Below the pieces are notes generated by a model. The model had not been told where the DNA came from. It saw nothing but the letters and a program-made list of their open reading frames with translations, and searched no databases. The position numbers and the translations under genes are program-made. Source: Heterobilharzia americana (taxonomy: Eukaryota > Platyhelminthes > Trematoda > Strigeidida > Schistosomatidae). From it: 64,000 nt of DNA. This document shows positions 33,610 to 46,309 of this stretch, in pieces. The stretch lies in contig OX104127.1 of NCBI GenBank assembly GCA_944470555.2, positions 114,294,741 through 114,358,740 of the forward strand, given 5' to 3'. Positions within the stretch are counted from its first letter, which is position 1. Every line of letters begins with the position of its first letter.

Positions 33610-35284
33610 TGACCAATCCTGCCTTAACTGTTAACTATATGGAACACTGTATTGAACAAACAGACTAACGAACGATGAGTGAACACTATACATATTAAGG
33701 TAACGGGTAAATGTGTGAATGGATATTGCTAAAATATTCCAACTGTTGGTGTGATCACAGGCAGTAATTACGAAAATAAAAACTTATCATGTTTAAACTT
33801 TGCAGGAAAAATTCACCTATTATATAATAATCCATTCCGCAATACACAAACCTTTCGTTGACATGTCGAACTATTACACATCACATCTGGAAACCTGCTT
33901 ACTGCTTGATTGCTCAATGTAATTACCTTCGTATCGATACTTAAATTTTTTCAGCTAACACTAAGTTCACGATGAAAACTCAACTTACTGTTCAATGAAT
34001 TAATTTAAGTTGCTTCCGACGATCGTAGAAAGGTTGTATAGCTTCATTCGATACCATCATGAACAAAAATGTTTTCTTTTGTTGAAATATATTTTTTTGT
34101 TTACTGCATGACTTGATGGATATTTTTTATCTTAGCAGTAATTTTGAACAGTATTCAGTGATCAATTGTTAGTGCGCTTTGGAAATGTCAAGCTAAGGGG
34201 TTTAGAATTTCCAATAAACTTAAAAAAGAGAAAGGAATTAAATGTTATTTCAACTTGCCATAACGGCTGCTTGTGACTGAGTCAAACTTTCAAAAAACTA
34301 CCACTTCCTAGTATTGTCAATGAATAATGACCAAATTAGTGACAGGCAACCCACATGAAAACAGTATTTAGATTTTACTGAAGTATTTATATCGTTTAGA
34401 GTGCAACTTTGTTCTTAGAATATAAAAAAATCATGCTAATTGCTTTTTTCCGCAAACATTTTCATCCGATCTCGTTTACTAATAAAATCGACCTTACAAG
34501 AGGGAAAGTAATTGATTTGACGTTAACAAAACGTTCTCATATTAGACAACAAATAATTCCCGTTTTCGTATACAAACACCATTAAATAAAATAGAATTTC
34601 AAATTATTCTCTTTCAAATGAAGACAAGCATAACACATAAACACAAGTTATAAATATTAAAGTTACTAAATCATAATTTAGTGGATAAGAAAGTGACTGT
34701 GTTTGTCTATCTGCCTATCCTACTATCCGATGTGTACATGGTACAGAGACTTCTGGAAAAAGAGATAATAATGGAGAATTCATTTTGACATAATAGACAT
34801 TGCAATTATTGGATTCTTTTGGAAATAAATTGCTTTGAAATGTTGACAATTCAAAAATATATAAAGCATGGGGAATGATGAACTTGTATCATTTTCCTCA
34901 TATAATTAAGTGGGATTAAAATACAACAAATAGAATCAACATCGTCTTTATCACAAATATTGTTAGTTTGAAACAAACTAGAACAGCTTTGAAAGTGACT
35001 GGTTTCATATGAGTTCGTAGGTAGACAGTAGATGTCTATCCTTAAAGGTATTTATTCATTCAGAAGACTAGTTTATCTGATGTATTTTAAGGCAAATAAC
35101 GAAGGCAATATTTAGAGTTTACTGGAAAAAAAAGAAGTAGGGACCGTCATTTTATCAGAAAATACTATAGCGCTAAGGTGGTGGTGCTTTTGTGATTATA
35201 CGTATAAAATAAAATACTACATTGTATTTATTCAGTTATTGCTAGATAGAGTGAGGCATTTTGAAGTAACCAATCAACTCATAT
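33610..35284. other. No recognisable feature (intron of gene 1)
   Basis: AT-rich, with nothing recognised on either strand. Confidence 0.4.
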
Positions 35285-35365
35285 TATCCTGTCAGCCTAT
35301 ATGGCTGAACGGTTAAATCTGTGACTGCAGCTTCGGGTGACACGGATTCAAATGTCTGAGATGAT
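35285..35365 (+). mobile_element. tRNA-like SINE head
   Basis: Sequence with a box-A-like TATGGCTGAACGGTTAA and a box-B-like CACGGATTCAAATG. It resembles a worn copy at about 59755-59830 (GACTGCAGC, GTAACGTGGTTTAGAATC). A reversed tRNA-like stretch with TGGGACTCGAATCTCC lies at 35446-35520. Confidence 0.45.
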
Positions 35366-35569
35366 ATCATTTTCCTTTAGGCTGCAGCTACGCCTTCCTG
35401 ATGAGAACAAATATCCAACAAACCTATGTTAATGACTTCTTAAGAGTGGGACTCGAATCTCCCTGAATAAGCGCTTCGTACTAAGATGGCAAGTCTCCCA
35501 TCTTGGTGACCACATGACGAAATGACTCACAGAATTTGATCAGCACCTAGGACTAGGTAAAGTTAAACC

Positions 35570-37345
35570 AGTTACCTTTGAGAGATTACTAGTGCATAAA
35601 ATGACTTTAATTCCGATTCATAGATCACTATTAAGCCAAGGTGAAGATTCAGAGATATGGCAGTTTAGGGAAAATGAGTGGGAAGAAAAAGCTTTTAAGA
35701 TATTTTTTAACGCAGAGACATGAGTCAATTGCAAGTTATTACTTCTCTAATGACAATCGATCTAGGTACACTAAAAAATTTGCTACTGTTTAGTCTTATT
35801 GATATAGAGTTCTGACAAAACCCAAAGCACATCACTGAGACTAAATACTGCTTCTGGAATGACTTTAAAGGCCACCCCAGCAACTACTGCAATGATCTAT
35901 TAGGTTTCTATATTATACTAAGAAAACTGAATTTCTAGTCAAACTGAAGGAGTTAACTGGTTGTCTTATTTACTAGAATGGACTCTACAGTTTCTCGAGT
36001 CACATGAACATCAAGTAAAGATTCGAAATTTAGATAAAAGTGCTCTTGCTAATGAGTGTGAAAAGCTTAGTTGAAATCACTTGTTTAATAGGTACAGACA
36101 AATTAAAGAATTTCTTCACTCTAATGAAACCACTCAGGGTGCTAACAACATTATGACGGAATAAAAAATCTTAAAAAGTCAATCTACAGATCAAACAGTG
36201 AATAAAAACCTTCTACTGAGATCAGCTATGTAAAACACAGTAATTAGATTGATTTTTAATACCAAAATGATATAAATGAAAGAGGCAGAAACGACAAAGA
36301 ACAAATAGCAACTTAATTCAAAAAAAATATTCAAATGTTCTAGAAATTTTACGTACATTTCATTAAATGGTCATTGAAAAACCATTTACACAACTTCAAA
36401 AGTTATCATACAACCCCGAATGAAAAACTATTTTCTAACTGATATACATCCTTATTTGAAATACAGGGTATTCATTTCAGTGGTTAGTTTGATTATTCAA
36501 ACCTCTGAGGCAAACCATTAGTGGAAATTTCTTTTTCAATTTAGTATTCATTATGGATTGATATCAATTGGCGAAACATTGGGAATCTCCAATTGATGTC
36601 AATCTGCAAGGAATGCCAACATGAAACCTCAAGAATTGGAATTTCTTTTGACCAATAATGTAACAGAATTTCATAGTGCTAATTCTAAATCATAGGACTC
36701 TAGGAAATAAACAAAAACTGTGTTAAAGTTTAAAAAAGCCTTTATAAGAATAAAGGTGATTGAAGCCGTTGATAACCATCTGACTACAATGCTGATAGAC
36801 AAGTATACAGATAAAAAAATGAAGCTTTCTGTAAAGTGCGACATACAACAATAACTGTAAACATGAGAAACAATATCTTTAGAGTGGTTCTGGAGAATAA
36901 AATTCCTGCTAGATGAATAAATGATATAGTTCGAGTGTTTATCGCTGCATTAGATCTTCCAGGAAGAATGGGATTGTGAAAATAGATGAACAAAAGATGA
37001 TAGACGTTAATCTATGTTAACAAACTAGAAGGCTGCAGACATTATGAAAATATTTAAGTCTTGCATGCAGGATAAATTGCTAGATTTCCCTGATAACCTG
37101 TTAAGCTCATTCTACCTGTTAATGTGTAAAACGTTTCTTCTACCAGTCACTTTTGATTTGATTTGACGAAAGAAACGGAAAAATTCCCTCTAAATAATTG
37201 GTAGTTCTCATATGAAAATAGCAGAAAAACAAACTCAAGTTACCAAAGGTGTGTTGCAATTAGCTAGACAAATCGAAAATATTTCAAATTCCTATTCTTC
37301 ACGGATTGAAATCAACTGAAGAACCATCGGAAATCTTGGAGTACT
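35570..37345. other. No recognisable feature (intron of gene 1)
   Basis: AT-rich, with nothing recognised on either strand. Confidence 0.4.
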
Positions 37346-37349
37346 CAAC

Positions 37350-37450
37350 AGCTGTTTCTTCATAGAATGAAACTCTTCAGCAGTGCGCACCCACCACCCA
37401 CGTGGGATCGAACCCAAGATCTTCAGGTTCTGTGGCAAGCACTTTTCCAG
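37350..37450 (-). mobile_element. tRNA-derived SINE fragment (GGCTCAGTGGT family)
   Basis: On the minus strand there is a head with box-B-like GGGTTCGATCCCACG and a GGGTGCGCACTGCTGAAGAG body. These correspond to the plus copies at 25719 and 47480. Confidence 0.55.
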
Positions 37451-37479
37451 GTTTTCAGAGATTCTTAACCTGATGTCAT

Positions 37480-40035
37480 GGTGAAGGCCAAATTGGAATT
37501 AATAAAACTTCCACAAACTTTCGAATTAAAAAATGTATATTTTGAGCAGACAAAAAAGAGCTTAAACTAAAAATATTTTTTCACTTTGGATACTATCAGT
37601 GTGTAATCAAGGCTTCAGATTCATTGTTATTAATTCGTAGCGATTTACGTTTTGAGGTACTTGCCACATGTCTCGAAACTGCATTTAATCAGATCACGTG
37701 TCTTTCGTTACTAGCTTACATACTGAGTAGTGTATATCATGCATCTGTTACCAATTATACTGCTTTTGAAGATACCTCAAAAATACTGGAATCAGGTACT
37801 TAGGGCTTCAAAACTCTAGGATTTATCACCTCTCACACTGATATACATCAGACTATTGTCTGATGAGCACCGGCTGTGGTTAGAGGTAGAAATTCTCATA
37901 TATTGATTTAGGAACTCAACTCACTTTTCTTATAATGTACTAACTATAGACACCTATAATTTCTCACTGCATAACATTCTTCTATTGGAAACGTTGATTG
38001 CTAAGCCTCAGTTTCAAAAGGAACATGCATATGATTTCAGTGATCTGACTGAAACTGCATGTCTTCATTTAGTTTATTTTGATTTAAGTGAATCGACTAG
38101 TTACAGACTTTTTAATAAGACTGAACCACTTTACTTTTAATACGATTATGCATTGAGGAAGCCGGTTTAATTACTAACTCTCTCTGGAGAGGAGACACTT
38201 AGGTAATACTCATTCAAGGCAAAAATATGATTCGTTTGTTCTCAAATTGACAAACATTTTATTTCCACTTGCACAAACGTGTTAGTACCATCACACCTAG
38301 CATGTCACTGACAAATAGCGCTTTAATACCTACTAATGTCTGCTATTCGACTTTATAAATAAGTGTCAAGAGGTTTCGATATTTCACTATTTTCTCATAT
38401 CATATTCTTCAAAAAACAGCAAGTACACACCATTCGGAGGCTCGAATTTCAGACTGTACCTAGGGAAATGAAAGTATTGCTGAACTTGTAGTCTAGGAAG
38501 GTACTTTAAACTTGTCGCATAGTGAAAAAAGATATATTTCCAAGGAACGAGGGTAAGACAAAATAGCTGAGGAAAGAAATCTAGGTAGTATTGGTTTTTT
38601 TAAGTATAATGATTTATCGATGTTATTAGCACAATCAATAATTCTCCCATTTTATTATATTTACTGACCCCTTATAAGTTGTTATTGTTCCTTTTTCTTA
38701 AACAATTCACAACAAGATGACTAATTGGTACGCTCAGCGTGTGTGCGTGACTGGGAGATTTTTTCTGAATTCGATGTTTCAAGGACAACGGTGTTCACTT
38801 CGGTACTGATATGCTAAATGAATTTAATGAAAATAAGTGTAATTTAAATGTTGATGCAGTTAAATTATGCGTAACCATACTTATTTGACCAAGGGAAGAG
38901 ACCGAGTTTACTTAAGTTTTTGCAATTGATTTTGTAGAATATACTCTAAAATAAAATTTGGCAGCCTTTCTTTCAATAAGCCATTCTACTAACGTGACGA
39001 AGGTTTACAAATACAGCTTCTTAAAAAATTAAATCAGTTTAGTTTACTACCCTTGGACATTTTGTTATTTATACACCTTTGACATACATATACCATATTA
39101 ATGAAAGTATAACCTATTTATCACATTCTCTTAACTCAGTAAAGAGGAACAGATTAGAAATGTTAGCAAAGTTAATAAACATTATCATTAATTAACAACA
39201 CCTCAGTTGTTGCGTGTCTCAAAGTGAACGAATTAACAATGTTCAATGTTCCAATGCTAATAAACTGTGTATTTATCAACTGCCGTTATGAGGAATAACA
39301 TTATAGTAAGATATAAAAATTTTGGTAAATATTTGTAGCTTAGATTATGGATGTTCAGACATCGTCTAGCATGATAATGAAACTTTTACTAACTAAAATC
39401 CTAGCTCCAAGAACATAGTAACATATTGATTTTATGGTAGAAACTTCATTTTCACGATTCAAATGAGAAGCGACTTTTTTTTAACGCGCAGATACATTGG
39501 AGGAACGTATAAAAGCGTCCATGAATTGTGTGAACAGGGTGCAAAAACATTTTTGACCCGAAGATACAAACGTCCTCAAATTACTTACAGTCCAATGGAT
39601 AATCAGCAGGATTTGGACATCTAAAAATAATTTACAGTAATAAATCGACACGCAAACGCATTGTGTTTAGCTAAAGTAATGAATGTTAGGCTCTTTCAAA
39701 GATAATCTATGGAATGAAACAAACTACTGAAACACTCAGGATGATTGGTAGATTTCACTTATTCAAAAACAAGTGATCATCAGTCTTTCCCTAGCATAAT
39801 ACTTTCAATAATAAGTTGCATTGTGAAGTGATCGAGTGAATAAGAAGAAATACAAAAAAAGATACTAACTCACAGGGCACTTGAACTGGATACGAACAGT
39901 GACTGTTCTCCCCAAGTACCTTATACTTCACTGTGGCATGAAATATATATAGACAAAGACTGGCCTGTGACTGTAAGGAAGACCTTTTATTTAACAAGAA
40001 TATATCATTAGTATAAGGGTTTTTATGTGGTACCG
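37480..40035. other. No recognisable feature (intron of gene 1)
   Basis: AT-rich, with nothing recognised on either strand. Confidence 0.4.
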
Positions 40036-40039
40036 TCGT

Positions 40040-40125
40040 TAATTGGACCGAATTGATCGGTCTCTATTGGCATATGGGCTCCTGTGCGGAAGCCTAGATA
40101 TTGCCAGCAATCTAATTGTGTTAAT
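40040..40125 (-). mobile_element. Sm-alpha-like 3' body fragment
   Basis: The word CATATGGGCTCCTGTGCGGA with GACCGAATTGATCGG matches the minus-strand form of the Sm-alpha 3' body at 58215-58270. The head and hammerhead are absent. Confidence 0.5.
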
Positions 40126-40129
40126 GATG

Positions 40130-41775
40130 GATCCTTGAAATACGAAATATCTTAGGGGCTGATAATTTTAAATGCTGATTTCCATTTGGATCGCGAACTA
40201 TCCCACTGTGTTGTCCCCTTGCAATTTTTAACCCTCTTTAGATTTAAACTTCTGACCTCAATACCTTATTAGTACACATCAATTTTTTCTTTGTTAACAT
40301 GAATTGTCTAGCATTAAATACGTCAAACCGATAACTAGATGTACCTAGATAACCTGTAGTCGTATCTGCTGTTCGAATTCCTCTCCTGTGTCTAGAATGT
40401 AATAATGGTCAGCGATTGTAGATTAAATCAATGAATACAGTATTGGTTGCTATGGCTAAAAACAACAGAAGTTTCAAAATCCTCAGTTGTAGTCACTCCC
40501 TGCAACGATTTATTTTACTGAATTAACTGGTGCTTAGTTTTGAATGAGTAAATTAGTGGTTTAGTATTACAAGTAATACTGATTTGAAACCGTTGCATGA
40601 AACATAACAGGTTCACATCAATAACTGCTTTTTAACCAAAGTCAACGGATGTCAGACGATCAGGCAATATACGCTGACAAACATTGATTCACAAAGCATA
40701 AAATCGAGCTGAATAAGTATAAAACTGATGATTTTTGACCAAAAATCATTGGATCGATGTAATATAAAACAAACTGGGGCATCAATTATTGCACTAAAGC
40801 CAGCGAAAATCATTCATTAGTGAATCACAACAGGCTAAGAAAAGTATCCTCATTCCTAACTACCATATCAACCATAGAGTAAGATTCTTTCTTGATCACT
40901 CAACACACTGAAAATGATTAATTTATTTGAAATGTTGTCCAACATCCCCCATATCAATATTCAAAGACTCAAAACACAGCTATGTTTCACCTAAATTTAC
41001 TTCATAAAAAGCAAACAACGGAAGGTTAATGAATCAGTTGATTACAATTTTCATCTGTATAAAGGTTGATCAGATTTTAAGAATCATGACATACGTATAG
41101 TTTAAAGCAAACTTTACAGGTCTTGACAATAATAAATGCCTTAACTAGCACTTCAATAAACACCCTAAGTTCACTGGTGCTTCAGCAGTGACAAAAATGC
41201 TGGATTTAATGCTAATCAGACTCTTTCAGGTTATCTTTATTACACACTTGATAAACCAATTATCCAAGCTTTTTTGAAATTAAGTTATTGTACGGCAGTA
41301 GTTTCATCTACAGCCTATTCGAAATAGATTAATATTTTACCTTTAATAATCACACCATTTTGTGAAATATGATCACCTAGTTTTCTTCACTTAGCTTTCA
41401 TTTCATTAGATACTGATACTTCTTCTTTGAAGGTGCCCACCTATTGATTGTATGAAGTAAGGATATTGTTATGGGGTGCGACAACATTCTCTAGATTCCC
41501 CAGAGAAGCCTGTAAATCCTTGATAAGCCTTCATAATCAATCATTACATGTCAAATGCTCTAGAAAAACCATGTGATCATAAGTATCAGACTCAGACTGG
41601 CTAAAGAGCTCTCTAGAAAAGTGTACAACTTTACAAGGCAATCAAAAAACGAATATAAACCGTAAATTTTTGAACATATTTGGACTAAACAATAGACCTT
41701 TATTGTTTTTGCCGCTACTTTCTGTTTTCTAGGAACCTAGCGATCATCAAGGGTGAAGTCTAAGGTTATTGTTCA
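40130..41775. other. No recognisable feature (intron of gene 1)
   Basis: AT-rich, with nothing recognised on either strand. Confidence 0.4.
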
Positions 41776-41777
41776 AG

Positions 41778-41779
<2 letters not shown>

Positions 41780-41859
<80 letters not shown>
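41780..41859. repeat. Compound (CT)18(AT)21 microsatellite
   Basis: An uninterrupted CT run (41781-41816) passes directly into an AT run to 41858. Open frames of Ser-Leu and Ile-Tyr repeats across it are artefacts. Confidence 0.95.
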
Positions 41860-41861
<2 letters not shown>

Positions 41862-41864
41862 ATA

Positions 41865-42490
41865 CAAGGATATATCAGATGTTTAACGAACAAAGATATG
41901 GTTTTTGCTATCTACTCAATAAAACTGTTGGATGAGTTTGGTGCCACTTGAAGATATATTTGTTCATATATATAGCTCAACACCAGTCACATGAATATTT
42001 TTCTGGTCACAGATACGATAGATCAGAATGGTTAACGAAACGTTATAATAATACTTAGAATAGGCGCAGTGAAAACACTGCATGAAAGTGAAGATGAACC
42101 AGTGAATATCTGTGGCTTATAATGAAGCTAAAGAACCTGAAAACAGAGAGGGAGGGATACACCTCATCTTAATATGCATAGTCTTAACTTGGTGTTAGTT
42201 GAAGAGATACTGATTTCACATGTGCCACTTTGCTTGTCACTTCATATATCATGAATGCTAGACTGAGTGTATCACCCAGGGGTAATATATGTATTCAATT
42301 TAATAATACTTTGGTAAACACTAAACTTTCCAATCCACAAAAAAGGGTGTTGAAAGTGAATGTGGTGATGGATGAGACAGATAAATACGCCAAAGTAACC
42401 ATGAACATTTCCAACATCTCTTTTCCAAACACTATTCTTACGTGGGTTCAGATATTATGTTTTAATCTGCTTGACAATGGCTGGCGCTTT
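41865..42490. other. No recognisable feature
   Basis: AT-rich. The 149-codon plus frame that starts at 42230 runs into SINE sequence and is not considered a gene. Confidence 0.4.
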
Positions 42491-42499
42491 CCTTCTTAT

Positions 42500-42755
42500 T
42501 TGATAGTTGTCACTTGGATGTACCTCCAGGCCAGTGAGTGGCGATGGTTCTACTTAGACCTGAACTCAATGTCCCTTGCTTCAAATGTTAGAGTGTCATC
42601 CACTAGGCCACTGAGTCGCGAGAGTCATGATCATACAGCTAGCCATCACCAGGAAAATTACAACATAGTGAACCTATAGGCAGCAACGTAGCATCCACAC
42701 AAGTTTCCATATGCCAATAAACATCGATCAGTTCGATTCAGTATGACAACGGGAT
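42500..42755. mobile_element. Sm-alpha-like SINE with inverted 5' half
   Basis: The left part (42500-42630) is the tRNA-like head on the minus strand (box A TGGCCTAGTGGATGACACTC, box-B-like GAGTTCAGGTC). The right part (42635-42755) is the 3' body on the plus strand (CTAGCCATCACC, CCATATGCCAATAAACATC, GACAACGGGAT). The two halves face in opposite directions, as in the copy at 50395-50640. Confidence 0.6.
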
Positions 42756-42759
42756 ATTT

Positions 42760-44380
42760 TATTTAATAATGAATAACATCTATACACTGTTTATCCACAC
42801 GTACCTAACCTCAAATGTTGAACAACTGTAATCTTTCTATGTGTTAACTAACGATGAGGGTTGCGCTGTTTATTTGCTTTATTATCAATCATTTTCAATG
42901 ATTTTATAAATACTTAAACTTACACTATAAAAAAATTGAACAAAATCCACATTCAGAGAATGGTAATTAAGCCATAACATAATTATTCATAATACAAAAC
43001 ACAAAATAGCGTCGCTATAATGTTTACGTTTTTGTTATAGCCTATAAGTCATACTTGTTCCGTTCGTGCTTGTGACATAAACTGGATGTCTGGAACTCAG
43101 TTGATGTGGTACAAACGTAAGAGTCGATGATTATCAACTACGTATCTAAAACAAGTAGATGGAGCTGGACGCTCACTTGATCAGTCACAACATATACGTT
43201 ACATCTGAATAAATCTGTGTGTTTGAAATAAGGAGTTTCAGTGTTTCACATGGAAGTTTGGTATGAGCTTCTTCTCCCTCAGCTTGAACTGTTCTCCATT
43301 ATTTCAGTAGTATTTTAAGAGGAAAAATGATTACTGGAAAAGTTTTGTTTATGGAAATTACACCATTGAAATACTTGATCTTGTAGTCTAGTTAACTTGC
43401 AGATAGCTGAATGCTTTCATGCCTTCATCTTTTTGGAGGCATACATATTGAAGTAGTTGACTGACCACTTATTTAAAGAGCCAGCTGAGAACTTTCATGA
43501 GTATGAAAATCTTTTTTGAAGCGCTGACAGTTGAATATGTCTTCATTTCTAAATAGATATCAAGAATTCAGAAACAAAGTATAACCAGTTATGACTTTTC
43601 AGTTCGATGGGAAGTTCAAGCATCACATGGATTCAGTTCGACGTTGTAACTGTTATTATCAACTGACTGTCAAGAATATATTAGTATTTTTGCTCTGTAT
43701 ATTAAAGTAATTCATAACTGAAACACTTAGGATAAATGCATCTTTATCTGTTGACCTATGTACATAGAAAAGGCAGTCAGTAGTCATGCACTTTGACGTC
43801 AGAAGTCATTCTTATTAAAGTTTCATAAGTAAGTTTTATTCTGGTTAAAAGACAATAAAAAGGACAAAGCCAACTACTATCAAAGTAAACTTACAGACAA
43901 TACAGAGGAATCCACACAGAAGCCCAGATACCAGTTGAGACCGATAAAATCGATCCAACCAACGACATGAAATTACACGCAATTACATAATTACTAATTT
44001 GTAATCTTAATTAATGTTAAATATCTTTCTGTTTACCATTTTCTGACATCTTCAGAGATATTTGTGCACATAAAAATTGGTCAAATACAGGGGGGCGAAA
44101 GAAGTCACAAGATAGTTTGTAATTACAACTATTTGTCGCCTACCAAGACTAACTTAATTATTTCCTTAAGATTTATGCTATTCGTTATGACTGATAAAAT
44201 TTAACATTTTGATTAATAGTAGGACACTGAATTTAAATCACAAAAGTGGAAGTAAAACTGAAAAGGTAATTTAGCATATTGTAAAAGTAGGTAGGAAAAA
44301 AGCATTTTTCATACTCTTGGTGTCTAACTATGAGATAACCAGTGTACAAGCTGAGAAAGGGATACTGATTACTTATAATC
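42760..44380. other. No recognisable feature (intron of gene 1)
   Basis: AT-rich, with nothing recognised on either strand. Confidence 0.4.
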
Positions 44381-44384
44381 AGTC

Positions 44385-44460
44385 GGATTTAAAAAATTCC
44401 ATATTAGATTTGTTTATTTGATATAAAGCGCACAGTGATACAGTATTATTTAATTGATAT
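44385..44460. repeat. Third copy of the 110-bp PLE-associated repeat
   Basis: Shares TCCATATTAGATTTGTTTAT, GCACAGTGATACAGTATTATT and surrounding sequence with 32365-32470 and 32712-32825. Truncated. Confidence 0.6.
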
Positions 44461-44464
44461 AAAA

Positions 44465-45370
44465 AATGGATATAAAAAATGTAGCACAGTGAGGTAGGGG
44501 AAATACTCAAGAATATATCTGTGTTGTGCCTTAATATGGTTGCTAACTTCCGGTATTATCAACCTATTCTTACTACGAATGAATTATGAGATACGACGGA
44601 TAATCAAGTTTGCTTTCGGCGATATCATTTTTATTCATATTCAAATCATATTCAAATCTGCCTACCAAGTATCCTCCTTCGCTCAAACGGCTTTGTGTTA
44701 TAACAACTTACTTCCATTTTTCAACACAATAACTCTTTTTTTCAGTTTCATACCGAACGGTAAATGGATAAAGAATACAATTGGTTAACTCTTATTCAGA
44801 GCATATCCGTAAAGAGTAGAATTATCACTGTCGAAATCCCCCTAAATTAATAAGCAGCATAAAGTTCAGTTAAGATAGTTGGCAAACCTAGCGTAATCAG
44901 ATTTTACTGGAAATGTGAACTTAGAAAACCAACTCATGAAGACGCTGACTGGTAGGTAGCCTGATGTTAACTAGTCTGAGCCTAGTAAAAGCACAGCCCG
45001 CTACCTTGCGTGGAACACTGTGAAAAACCATCTCTACAAGACATTCTGAGTGAAAACAGCTGACATCTTTTTTAAAAGAAGTTGAAATGTAGTACAGTAT
45101 TAAGATTTTGCAATATTAGGTATTCTGGATAGGTTGGAAGAATGATTGATCTAATTTACTGTCTGAAGGTATCTTAACTCCTGATTGAATGCTCAAAAAA
45201 GTAGTAAAATATCACGTAAAAGAAATAAAAGAATTCGTGGCAAATGTCACTTAAGAGATATCATATTTCGCTTGTGGAAAGGTAGGGTTAACTAACACCT
45301 AAATCAAGAACTTATTGCTCCACATTACTGATTACTCTAGACCGAATTAATCGGCCTCTTGGCTTCCTTG
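44465..45370. other. No recognisable feature
   Basis: The 82-codon plus frame at 44540-44788 has no recognisable motif. The rest is AT-rich. Confidence 0.4.
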
Positions 45371-45374
45371 TGTT

Positions 45375-45500
45375 CCATGTTCCATGAGCTGGATGGTGTA
45401 ATCGTGAAGATTTCTTTGTCTTTATAGACAACGTCGTCAGCACTAACTTCAATGCGAAGTGATTTGTAAGTAAATCTGTGTAAGTGATTCAGTAGCTTGT
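45375..45500 (-). mobile_element. PLE terminal segment with hammerhead-like motif
   Basis: Minus-oriented copy of the 3' terminal segment that also occurs in plus orientation at 46140-46300, so the PLE remnant is flanked by inverted ends. On the minus strand it holds core CTGACGA (45434-45440; one change from CTGATGA), stem II TTGTCT/AGACAA, and GAAA (45411-45414). Confidence 0.65.
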
Positions 45501-45539
45501 CCCATGAAACTTTATCAGAGGATGTCTATCCCATGCATT

Positions 45540-46300
45540 ATCAACTACAAAATCATCGAAGGAAATCAACAAACGGATTATCCTACAGTACATAAACAAT
45601 ATGTCAGAGATCACGACAAGAATACTGAGGACAATTGAAATCGGTGTGGCACAAAAACCAATAAATTCATTTCAATCATGTCATGCAGACGAAGGGACGC
45701 AAAAATCAAAGAAGACAAACAAGATATCATCTACAAAACGAATCGGAATAATCATGGTCAAAAATTCATTATAAAAAGTGGTCGCCTTCTTCCACTTCGG
45801 TTACATGAACTCGAACTGGAAACTAAACCTAACGACAAATCATCAGTCACTCAAATAGGCAAGGATAATTGTGGATATGAATTAAATTTTGACAATTTAC
45901 AAATCTTGGATAGAGAGAACACAAAGGATATTAGAGTATTCTTATAGGGATGACATTCAGGTCAGTCGGAAATCAGTGGATGGATAGACATAGACCCAAT
46001 CTATCAACCGACAAGAAAACTAATAAACAATGGAAAGGTGATAGGTGAGACAGCGAAAGAGCCAACAAGAAAATCCATGCAGTTGATGATACATCAATTA
46101 AAGGGAACAGCCAATCACGAACAAGTTTTTCAGGACAGTTTACTGGATTACCTATGGAAAGATACTGACAGCTTACTTTATATTGAAGTTAGTGTTGGTT
46201 ATGTTGTCTAGAAAGACTGAAGGCTTCACGATTAAACCACTCACTCAGAGAACACAACACAACCAGAATCATCCACTAGAGCGACGAATATATTCCAACA
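45540..46300 (+). mobile_element. Penelope-like element (Cercyon-like), nuclease end and 3' terminus
   Basis: A plus-strand PLE remnant. The frame 45678-45947 encodes the GIY-YIG nuclease C-terminal region with LRLHELELETKPNDKSS, GKDNCGYELNFDNLQILDREN and IRVFL, followed by two in-frame stops and GWIDIDPIYQPTRKLINN. The 3' non-coding part (46040-46300) is similar to 26420-26660. A decayed hammerhead core (TTGGTTA) lies near 46195. Upstream RT sequence is missing. Confidence 0.75.
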
Positions 46301-46309
46301 TTTCGAAAT

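Noticed and set aside
42230..42679. 149-codon plus-strand open frame
   Set aside because: Its last third runs through an Sm-alpha-like SINE and the rest shows no domain or splice context; probably a chance frame.
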